DNA of 21,165 bases. Origin: a virus. The stretch is from positions 1 to 21,165 of the IMG/VR virus record IMGVR_UViG_3300013093_000328, one strand, 5' to 3'. Under the pieces are notes generated by a model. It saw nothing but the letters and a program-made list of their open reading frames with translations. It made no database searches and had not been told where the DNA came from. Below are positions 12,559-19,600 of the stretch, piece by piece. Every line of letters begins with the position of its first letter. Positions within the stretch are counted from its first letter, which is position 1. Both the position numbers and the translations under genes were made by a program.

Positions 12559-15354
12559 TTACATCGCTTGATAATAGACTGCAAAGTTGGAGCCATAAGG
12601 CAAGAAACTAGCTAAGTTGTTGTTAAGAACTGCATTAGTTGCAACTTTGTTTTTGTAGTAATAAGAAGCGCTCTGACCAACTGTTCCCGCCCATGAGATA
12701 TCGGTATCTTCTGCGTAGCCCCAGTCTCCATTGAAATAATTGATAAAGAATGGTTGGTTTTCAAAGATAACTCCACCAAATCTCAAACCGTAGCCAGCTC
12801 CTGGAGGTGTCCACAAAATATGTAAATTAGCGTAAACAGCGCTTGCTGGAGATGAGTCTGTTAAATAAAAATATTGAGAGTTCGCTGGGTCCATCGGGGT
12901 TACCGCTGGTTGCGTGTATGAAGTGCTTATCAAGTTATAGCTGGAGTCGTACCAGTCAATTGCTAATTGAGCTGTAACTCCAACGCTAGGGTTGTTATCG
13001 TTTGAAGTTATTAACTGAGCGCTATACGTATATTGCGAACTTCCATTTACTGGTATGTATTGACCTGTGCTGGATGCGTAGGTGATTGTTACTTGAGATG
13101 TTCCAGTTGAATATGTTTCAGCCATATTTGGGCTAACAAGGGTATTGCCTGAAGTAGGAGAGGCTCCTTCACCAGTTGCAATGTCGATAGTTGCGTTAGA
13201 AGCTGACCAACCACCTAAGATTCCATAGTCAAAATCTGAATAAGCGGCTAAATTAATTCGGTTAGGTTGTACGTAAACTTGAATTTGTCGGGCATCCTGA
13301 TAATACGTTGCAGAAGAGGATTGCTCTAATTGGCAAGCATCAACATAATGAACGTGTGTTGAAGTATCTGTAAGAGAAATGTTTGGGACAGCAAAGTAAG
13401 CGTTTGATGGGGCGGTTGCTGATACAGATACTTTAGTCCAAGCAGTTTTAGAAGAGGTAGTTCCAGTAGAGGTATTAGTAGAAATAAAGTTTCCTCGGTA
13501 GTCATACCAAGAAATACCAGCAAAAAATGAGTTAGTCGCAGTCACAGAATAGACTTGATAACTAAATGTGTACGAAAGACTTGATGTTACTGGAATTCCC
13601 TGTCCTACAGCATTTGATGCTCCGCAAGATGCTGAAACAACTCCATTAGATGTGGTTAATATTCCCAACCCTTGTATTGCATTCGCAACTCCCATAGGGT
13701 TTCCTGTTTCAGAATATGGCAATACAGGTTGAGCATACAGATACCCAGTAGTTCCAGATGCTGTAGGGTTTCCCGTCACTGTTGTTATAGTTACTGTAAG
13801 CGTGTTTACTTGTTGAATTGTGTTAGTAACAGTTGATACAACTACTCCAGAGGTATAAGCGCCATCAATAGATGGGCTTCCTTTAATATACACAGAGCTT
13901 CCAGTTGCAAAAGCAGATGAGTTCTTTGAGTTATAGACGCACGTTACAGTGATAGTGTTTCCAGAGGTGCTCCAAGAAGTTATAGGTACAGCAACAGAGC
14001 CTGCAAGAGTTCCGTTATTAACTACCCAACGACCTGATGGAGAATCTGTAGAAAGTACCTCAAAAGATGAATCGCTAGAGTCTAGGAACAGATTTTTTCC
14101 TTGAACTACTTTTGATGAGTTACCTGTTAAGGCTTTTATGTAATCAATAGTTCCTTGGTAACTACCTTTAGATTGATAGATATGAATTGCATTAGATATT
14201 AAAGAACGCATTCTTTTAAAACCAAGCTCAGGCTCATAATTAAAGTTAAACTGCTGTAAAGCTGCTGGTATTAGAGTTCCCGCTAGCTTATCTATTTGAT
14301 TTCTCTTGCCCACTAAATCAGCGTAAGTTTTTAACAAATCGTAATAAAAACCAAACATTCCCAAAAAACTTCGAAGAGTAGAGTTCTCTGGGTTGTCTAT
14401 ACCAAGCTCTGTATTTGATACTTTGTAAATATTAGGAAGATAGTCATAGAGTTTATACTGAGACCCGTAATCTTTTACAGATAGTCCTGAAGCATTTCCA
14501 ACTCTAACCCATTGAGTGTTGATACCAACAGTTGCTGTAACAGATGATGAGCTTGCAGATGTTCCAGTAGTATTAGAGTAAATAGTAAAGGTGTACGGAG
14601 TTGTTGACACAACTTCTACCCCAAAAAAGTTAAAACTTGGATTTTCCATATTAACAATTCCTACAAAGTTACCTACTGAAAATCCGTGAGGATTAGCTGT
14701 TGTGTAAGTTATTGACGTGCCATTACCTGTTGCGCTTGTTACGGTAACTGTATTTGTAAGGATTTTTAAAAATACCGAGTAATAATAAAAACGACCTTGA
14801 ACCAGTTCATTTACATATACATATCCAGAAGTGCCTGATTGACCGTTAAATTCATTTTGAGTGGTGGCAATAGTTATAGTGTTTCCACTGACAGATGAAA
14901 CTACCCAAGTGCCGTCAACCGCAGTTTCACCGTAAATGTTAATAGTTGAACCAGTAGCGATGTATGTGGCATCGTTAACTACTACTGTAAAATTAGAGAT
15001 TCCACCAGTCCACGACGAAATGTATCTAACTGAGTTAGGGTCAATCGCTATATTTTGGTGAGGAAGGATTGGGATTTCTGGAGCAGCAGGGTCGTAGTAA
15101 GAGGTAGTTGTTGTGGCGTTGGTGTACCCAACAGTTTGGTCTACTAAAACAGTTCCATCATCAGCTGTTTCTGGAAATCCGTAAATACTTCTTAGTAATC
15201 TTATTCCAGTCCAGTTACCTGTAGGGGCTGACCAACTTAAATATATTTTTGCATAATCTACGGGCGTGGCTGTAAAAGTCCCGATGTTAAAACTAGTTAC
15301 GGAAGGGCTGCCGTATACCCCTTTACCGTAGTAATCAATTCCGTAGCGTGCCAT
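12559..15354 (-). CDS. Baseplate wedge (gpI-like) and receptor-binding/adaptor mosaic tail protein
   Basis: This 931-residue tail protein is a mosaic. An FnIII-like domain (about 17-95, with its last strands after 183 as RFYYYSVFLKI) is interrupted by a β-rich segment (105-182). Another such segment (200-280) precedes the P2 gpI-like wedge domain (about 300-420: YDYLPNIY, FLGMFGFYYDLL, HIYQSKGSYQGTIDYI), and a third lies at 455-542. The three share a pattern (phrase such as GFSVGNFVGI or ATGS-x-x-x-I, then a Val-rich end) like FCCH-type domains in phage tails. Two jelly-roll, carbohydrate-binding-like domains follow (about 545-695 and 700-875), and a C-terminal tail. It likely joins the wedge to host-surface binding. 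Domain boundaries are approximate. Confidence 0.75.
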   Translation of the reverse strand: MARYGIDYYGKGVYGSPSVTSFNIGTFTATPVDYAKIYLSWSAPTGNWTGIRLLRSIYGFPETADDGTVLVDQTVGYTNATTTTSYYDPAAPEIPILPHQNIAIDPNSVRYISSWTGGISNFTVVVNDATYIATGSTINIYGETAVDGTWVVSSVSGNTITIATTQNEFNGQSGTSGYVYVNELVQGRFYYYSVFLKILTNTVTVTSATGNGTSITYTTANPHGFSVGNFVGIVNMENPSFNFFGVEVVSTTPYTFTIYSNTTGTSASSSSVTATVGINTQWVRVGNASGLSVKDYGSQYKLYDYLPNIYKVSNTELGIDNPENSTLRSFLGMFGFYYDLLKTYADLVGKRNQIDKLAGTLIPAALQQFNFNYEPELGFKRMRSLISNAIHIYQSKGSYQGTIDYIKALTGNSSKVVQGKNLFLDSSDSSFEVLSTDSPSGRWVVNNGTLAGSVAVPITSWSTSGNTITVTCVYNSKNSSAFATGSSVYIKGSPSIDGAYTSGVVVSTVTNTIQQVNTLTVTITTVTGNPTASGTTGYLYAQPVLPYSETGNPMGVANAIQGLGILTTSNGVVSASCGASNAVGQGIPVTSSLSYTFSYQVYSVTATNSFFAGISWYDYRGNFISTNTSTGTTSSKTAWTKVSVSATAPSNAYFAVPNISLTDTSTHVHYVDACQLEQSSSATYYQDARQIQVYVQPNRINLAAYSDFDYGILGGWSASNATIDIATGEGASPTSGNTLVSPNMAETYSTGTSQVTITYASSTGQYIPVNGSSQYTYSAQLITSNDNNPSVGVTAQLAIDWYDSSYNLISTSYTQPAVTPMDPANSQYFYLTDSSPASAVYANLHILWTPPGAGYGLRFGGVIFENQPFFINYFNGDWGYAEDTDISWAGTVGQSASYYYKNKVATNAVLNNNLASFLPYGSNFAVYYQAM

Positions 15355-15364
15355 CTATTTAACC

Positions 15365-15766
15365 TTAAAACCCACCCATTGCATCTATGGCATAGATGTT
15401 ATTAATGAGAGCTGTTTGAGCAGTAACAGTAGAGCTAACTCCAACAAATGAGTTAGCTAACGAGTATGCAGTAGCAGCTAAGTTTTCTACGTTAGTTATT
15501 CTGTCCCCCACGTTGTAAAACGTAGTTGCTCCAGTGTAAAGATAGGTGCTAATGACTGGGGAAGTAGACCCTGAAGTGTTTAAAGTTAAGTTAGTTTTAA
15601 ACGTTCCAGAGTTTTGAGGAGAAAGTCCCAAAGTTGTCTCAATAGCGTAAACTTCAGCTTGGATTAAGTTAGGATGGGAGGCATCAACAACTTCGCTTTG
15701 GTTTGCGTGCGTAGCAAAGCTAGTTACTGTTGCAGAAGGATACTGAGGCGTCACTCCGTATGGCAT
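15365..15766 (-). CDS. Small tail/baseplate-associated protein
   Basis: This 133-residue protein lies between the gpJ-like and gpI-like genes. The segment HPNLIQAEVYAIETTLGLSP (about 31-50) is a pattern common in phage tail-fibre and adaptor proteins, where an amphipathic helix probably mediates trimer formation. The rest is rich in Ser, Thr and Ala, with a helical stretch ITNVENLAATAYSLANSFVG (about 90-109). It has a strong GGAGAT site before its ATG. It may be a minor baseplate component or an attachment piece for the large receptor-binding protein. The structural role is inferred from pattern and position. Confidence 0.6.
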   Translation of the reverse strand: MPYGVTPQYPSATVTSFATHANQSEVVDASHPNLIQAEVYAIETTLGLSPQNSGTFKTNLTLNTSGSTSPVISTYLYTGATTFYNVGDRITNVENLAATAYSLANSFVGVSSTVTAQTALINNIYAIDAMGGF

Positions 15767-15779
15767 TTTATCTCCTTAA

Positions 15780-17234
15780 TTAAAATCCACCGACTGTGTT
15801 TACAGTGATGGTAAGTGCCTGAGGAATTTCAAAGTATTGAGTAGTCACATCTACTACACCACTGCTGCCGTCCCTGTTAAGCAGGGTCAGCGTGGAGCTT
15901 GTAACCCCATCTACTGCGTTTACAGCGTTGTAAATATCTGTTTGTCGAATAGTTTCTCCAAAAAATACATTTGTAAAAGACAGTAAATTAGAAATAGCGT
16001 TTTGAACTGCTAGTTGAACAGTAGAAGCTTTTCTGTTAGAAGGAATAGTAACCAAAATAGTTACGTCTATGTTTACATAGCTTGGAGGCAGCACAGTTAG
16101 GGATGTGTTTGGAGGAACTATTGGTGCCAAGCCTGTAATGATATTGCTTTGTAGGGTGGTGAAGTTAGATGTAAAGGCACCACTCACTACTCCTGGGTCT
16201 CCAGCTTGAGCTGCATAAATAACAATACTGGAAAACGAATTTCCTACAGCAGTTGCCATATCAGCGCCTAAGTTAGCTCTAACATAATCTGCGTAGTCTT
16301 GAAGAGTAACAATTCTGTTAAGAGTTGAAATTCCCTTTTTAGTGTTGATTCTAATAGAGTCTGTAGCTTCTTGGTCAGTTCCTCCATAAGCAGCACTTGG
16401 CTGAGAAACATTTAGACCAGGTTGAGAGTTAATAACCTTAGTAATAGAGCCTGCAGCAATATTTCCTGCTGAACCGCTAGTGACTACATATGAAAAAATA
16501 AGCTGTGCATTAATCGGAGGAATTCTTCCGCTTACACCATCTCCAAAGATTACAAATGTATTTCCTAAATCATCGTAAATTGTAGAAAATACAGGGTCGT
16601 TAGAGCCCGCATCTATAAGATTCTTTACATAAGAATACACTGTTGAATCTACAGCAACTGAAAGCGTTTGGTCTGCAATAGGAGATTGCAAAAGTTGATA
16701 GACCTGAGTAGCTAGACCATCAGAGATTTGTACAGGGTCAGTTACAGTAGTTCCTTCCCTTACCTGCACAAGAGTTCCAGTGCTTCCAGCTGGAATACTG
16801 GTGCTGGTCAATACTTCAAATATAACCTGTTGATTGCTGCTGTTTACTACAGTTGTAGTTGAAACTTGGGTGCCTGAAGCAACTAAGATTGGTGAGCTAG
16901 TACTATTAGAAAAAGCAACTGTTGCTACCGCTGCTCTAGCGTTTTTAGGAAAATAATTAAGCGTGCTTGCAATATCTAAAATACTGCTTCGTTGGCTGGC
17001 TGTAGTAAGAAACGATTCATTTGCCGCTCTATCAATAAAAAAGCTTAAGTTATCTGCAGCTGAAGCAAAAAGCTCAAGCAAGGTAATTCCAAAATCAGAG
17101 GGGTCTCTGTTAGTCCATGTTGGTAAGAAGTACTGAATTAATCCCTCTAAATCAGCTTTTATAGATATAAAATCTCGACTTGTGTAGTCCTGTTGAGGTA
17201 CAAAGTTGCTATATACGGGGTATGAATTAGCCAT
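15780..17234 (-). CDS. Baseplate wedge protein, gpJ/gp6-like
   Basis: This 484-residue protein matches the baseplate J family (P2 gpJ, T4 gp6), which forms the ring of wedges around the tail hub and triggers sheath contraction. Signatures include DYTSRDFISIKADLEGLI (17-34), WTNRDPSDFGITLLELFASA (40-59) and the NLSFFIDRAANESFLTTA helix, then YGGTDQEATDSIRINTKKGI, and RIVTLQDYADYVRANLG. The C-terminal half carries repeated Thr/Val strands ending in LTITVNTVGGF. Length is in the usual range. A strong AAGGAGGAT precedes the ATG. The assignment is confident. Confidence 0.92.
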   Translation of the reverse strand: MANSYPVYSNFVPQQDYTSRDFISIKADLEGLIQYFLPTWTNRDPSDFGITLLELFASAADNLSFFIDRAANESFLTTASQRSSILDIASTLNYFPKNARAAVATVAFSNSTSSPILVASGTQVSTTTVVNSSNQQVIFEVLTSTSIPAGSTGTLVQVREGTTVTDPVQISDGLATQVYQLLQSPIADQTLSVAVDSTVYSYVKNLIDAGSNDPVFSTIYDDLGNTFVIFGDGVSGRIPPINAQLIFSYVVTSGSAGNIAAGSITKVINSQPGLNVSQPSAAYGGTDQEATDSIRINTKKGISTLNRIVTLQDYADYVRANLGADMATAVGNSFSSIVIYAAQAGDPGVVSGAFTSNFTTLQSNIITGLAPIVPPNTSLTVLPPSYVNIDVTILVTIPSNRKASTVQLAVQNAISNLLSFTNVFFGETIRQTDIYNAVNAVDGVTSSTLTLLNRDGSSGVVDVTTQYFEIPQALTITVNTVGGF

Positions 17235-17235
17235 C

Positions 17236-17646
17236 TTATCCTCCTTGGACTATATCGCCGTAGCGGTTGAGTGAAGCAGTTTGGGCAGACATAGTCTGTG
17301 TAATGCCATTAGGTAAAGTATAGTCAATTTCAACGTTTATTCCGCCGTGTAAGTCATCAAGAGTTGTAGTTACTCTATTTAAAGTTAGCTTTGGCAACCA
17401 TTTAGCAAACGCTGTAGAGACTATGCCTTCAGCTAGGGTAGTCACTGACCAACTTCCTTCAAATACTAATGAGTTAATGTCTGAACCAAAGTCTGGACGC
17501 ATGACTCTTTCAGACAGCTGAGTAAGGACTACAAACCTAACTCTGTCTCTCCAAATAGTTTCGTCATCATTTTCCACGTAGTTGATAGAACCAGATGAGT
17601 TGATAGAAAATGGAAAGGCTATAGCCTTTCCCTCAGTGTTATACAT
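17236..17646 (-). CDS. Baseplate wedge protein, gp25/gpW-like
   Basis: This 136-residue protein matches the gp25-like family (P2 gpW, T4 gp25), which links the wedge core to the sheath and is needed for sheath assembly. The signature is the helix IWRDRVRFVVLTQLSERVMR followed by PDFGSDINSLVFEG (residues about 31-64), then the core strands up to INVEIDYTL. Length is typical. It starts with an ATG that overlaps the spike-protein stop by 1 nt (TAATG) and ends 1 nt before the gpJ-like start. The assignment is confident. Confidence 0.92.
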   Translation of the reverse strand: MYNTEGKAIAFPFSINSSGSINYVENDDETIWRDRVRFVVLTQLSERVMRPDFGSDINSLVFEGSWSVTTLAEGIVSTAFAKWLPKLTLNRVTTTLDDLHGGINVEIDYTLPNGITQTMSAQTASLNRYGDIVQGG

Positions 17647-18020
17647 TAGATATATACCCCCATCCAGACAGGAAAGTTAGGGTCGCCTTTTTCAAACATA
17701 ATCCAGACGACTTGGTTGATATTGGGAACACTTATATGGGCGCTATGAGATGAGTTCAGGGTTACAGAGTGGGAGTGAGACGACGACCCCGTACCCCCAT
17801 CGTTTACCGAACTGGTTGCATAAGTATCTGTGTGGTTTGAATGAGTGCTGTTGTCCACTACAGGCATACATCCTGGAATCCAGTCTGTAACTGCTTGAGA
17901 GTTTAGAGACGGGTCACCCAGTAAATCAGGTATAGATACTTTAATCCTGTTATGTTGTGTAGGGTCTTGATTATCGTAGCAAATCCCACGATATAGACCG
18001 TAGTAGCGATTATCTGACAC
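17646..18020 (-). CDS. Tail spike/hub OB-fold protein (gp5/gpV-like) with His-rich insertion
   Basis: This 124-residue protein has an OB-fold like the N-terminal part of T4 gp5 and P2 gpV: strands around YGLYRGICYDNQDPTQHNRI (7-26) and KVSIPDLLG, and a final VVWIMFEKGDPNFPVWMG (104-121). Between them sits a polar, Ser-rich insertion (about 54-96) with His60, His63, His82, His84, His92 and His95. It lacks the C-terminal β-helix needle and any lysozyme domain. I place the start at the second GTG (18018-18020), 5 nt after AGGAG; the first GTG at 18026 sits against that site. It overlaps the hub gene by 11 nt. Family confidence is high; the role of the histidines is unknown. Confidence 0.88.
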   Translation of the reverse strand: MSDNRYYGLYRGICYDNQDPTQHNRIKVSIPDLLGDPSLNSQAVTDWIPGCMPVVDNSTHSNHTDTYATSSVNDGGTGSSSHSHSVTLNSSHSAHISVPNINQVVWIMFEKGDPNFPVWMGVYI

Positions 18021-19326
18021 CTGCACTCCTAAGCTTATTTACAGTGGCTGCCGTAGCGTTAGATTTTGGCACAGATGTTCTTATATCTCCCGCTGTATTA
18101 ACCCATTTAGGAGAGGTAGCTTTTGAAGACCTAACTGATACAGGTTGTTTTCTGTTAGTAGCTAATCCAAAACCAGTGCTTTTAGATGAGTTATTTATGG
18201 TCGGGGTATTTATAGAAAGTTTTGAGGGAACAGGTTTAGTTCTAGATGGAGTTGCTGGGTTAATAACTCTTACAGCGGTAGGTCCTGGAATAGCTGTTCC
18301 AGAGGAGACCTGACCTAATGAATCTGTTCCAAGTACCATCTCAACGGTATAAAGGTGCTCTTTAAATATGTGGGTACATTCAAGAACAGTCCAATAACCA
18401 GAATAATCTTTACCCACTCCATCTATAAATACAGGTAAGTCTGGTCTAATTCTTGCATCACCTAGAACCTCAGCTTTTCCTCGGTAAGGAAATTTATTTC
18501 TCTCATCTGCAGCAATTGCTTCATATAAAGCTACCGTGGAGTTTGGTATAACAGCATTGGTATGAAACCTGTCAAAGAACTCTGGTTGAGAGCTTGCTTT
18601 ACTTGTAGAAGGTCTTGTTTGATTGGTGTTAACAATAGAACTACCGCTAGTTAAATCAATTCCACCAACTGCTGTAGCAGCCTTCATGTAGCCTTCATGT
18701 TCATTAGCTTCGCTTATTTCAGGAGTAAAGTGAAATAAGTTGTAGCCTAGGGGGTCGTTTGTAGCTCTCATAATAAAGTAAGGCGCACTTGCTTGATAAT
18801 CTGTAAAATCTTTATTTACAGGGTCAAAGTAGAGAGTTGTTCCATCAGCTCTAAGCGTATACCCTGAACGAATTGCTAAAGAACATGCAAATTCCCAGTC
18901 AGTTTCCCCCACCTGCAAAAGGTTGTCGTAAACACGCCCATGGGGAGTACTGTGATATGCAAATTGATGTTTCTTTGCTATTTGAGTTATTACTTGGTCA
19001 GCTGTAACTTTAGACCAAGCGTTTTGAGATGCTTGTTTCATAGTGTACGAAGCGCCTACAGCTGTTATTTCTACAAAATGCTTATTAGTGGCTAAATCTG
19101 GAGTAACGGAGTGAATGTATCCGACAAATTCTTGAGAACCGTTTGCGGAAGAGTATGTTACTTTTACAGGAGAGCCTGTCTTAATATCTGAATAGTTTAA
19201 TCCCCAGTTTTTTACATACATGGTCAAGTGTTGATGTTGATATCTGCCCATGGTTAAAACAGTCCTGTACGACAAAATAGTCTTAGTCTCGGACTGTGGA
19301 AGCTGAATATCTATAAAGTTATACAT
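18010..19326 (-). CDS. Tail hub protein, gpD/gp27-like (late control D family)
   Basis: This 438-residue protein matches the phage late control D (P2 gpD, T4 gp27) family, which forms the trimeric hub connecting the tail tube to the spike. Signatures include TGSPVKVTYSSANGSQEFVGYIHSV (split, residues about 51-75), VITQIAKKHQF (112-122), VGETDWEFACSLAIRSGYTL (about 139-158) and the long ADERNKFPYRGKAEVLGDARIRPDLPVFIDG. The C-terminal 90 residues are Pro/Ser/Thr-rich and probably unstructured. It has no obvious Shine-Dalgarno, so its ATG is likely reached through coupling with the LysM gene (8-nt overlap). Confidence 0.92.
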   Translation of the reverse strand: MYNFIDIQLPQSETKTILSYRTVLTMGRYQHQHLTMYVKNWGLNYSDIKTGSPVKVTYSSANGSQEFVGYIHSVTPDLATNKHFVEITAVGASYTMKQASQNAWSKVTADQVITQIAKKHQFAYHSTPHGRVYDNLLQVGETDWEFACSLAIRSGYTLRADGTTLYFDPVNKDFTDYQASAPYFIMRATNDPLGYNLFHFTPEISEANEHEGYMKAATAVGGIDLTSGSSIVNTNQTRPSTSKASSQPEFFDRFHTNAVIPNSTVALYEAIAADERNKFPYRGKAEVLGDARIRPDLPVFIDGVGKDYSGYWTVLECTHIFKEHLYTVEMVLGTDSLGQVSSGTAIPGPTAVRVINPATPSRTKPVPSKLSINTPTINNSSKSTGFGLATNRKQPVSVRSSKATSPKWVNTAGDIRTSVPKSNATAATVNKLRSAGVR

Positions 19327-19600
19327 GAGGAATTATCAACTTTGTTCCTGGTGCAATGTTCATAGGGTCTTTTATTTGAGGATTAAACTCAGCAATAACC
19401 CACCAAAGGCTAGGTCTGTTGTAGTAATTAAAAGCTATTTGGTCTAGCCGTTGACCTTCTACATAGGTGTGAACATCATATGTAATATTACCTAAGTTAG
19501 AAAACTTGTAGGTTACAAAAGGAAGTTGCTCACCGCCTTCTTTTAACTGTATGAACTCTATTACAGACTCAATGTATCTAGAATTATTATTAATCGCCAC
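19319..19600 (-). CDS. LysM-type baseplate protein (P2 gpX-like)
   Basis: This 93-residue protein ends in a LysM domain: YVEGQRLDQIAFNYYNRPSL followed by WWVIAEFNPQIKDP and GTKLIIPHV, with LDQIAF and the PGTKLIIP ending matching the family. In contractile tails, such proteins (P2 gpX, T4 gp53-like) bind the hub or tube rather than peptidoglycan. I choose the GTG at 19598-19600 because GGAGG lies 8 nt upstream; the upstream GTGs at 19609 and 19606 overlap or abut that site. It overlaps the upstream gene by 11 nt and the hub gene by 8 nt. The assignment is confident. Confidence 0.88.
   Translation of the reverse strand: MAINNNSRYIESVIEFIQLKEGGEQLPFVTYKFSNLGNITYDVHTYVEGQRLDQIAFNYYNRPSLWWVIAEFNPQIKDPMNIAPGTKLIIPHV

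Noticed and set aside
13326-13523. Leu-rich minus-strand frame inside the large tail gene
   Set aside because: Frame-shifted reading of Ser/Thr-rich coding sequence, which yields artificial leucine runs.
15365-17234. Shared GGF C-terminus of the gpJ-like and the small tail protein as a common sorting signal
   Set aside because: Only three residues are shared between unrelated proteins; chance is a sufficient explanation.
18044-18313. Plus-strand open frame of 89 codons opposite the hub gene
   Set aside because: It lies fully opposite a confident gpD-like gene, has no recognisable domain, and every supported gene in the window is on the minus strand.
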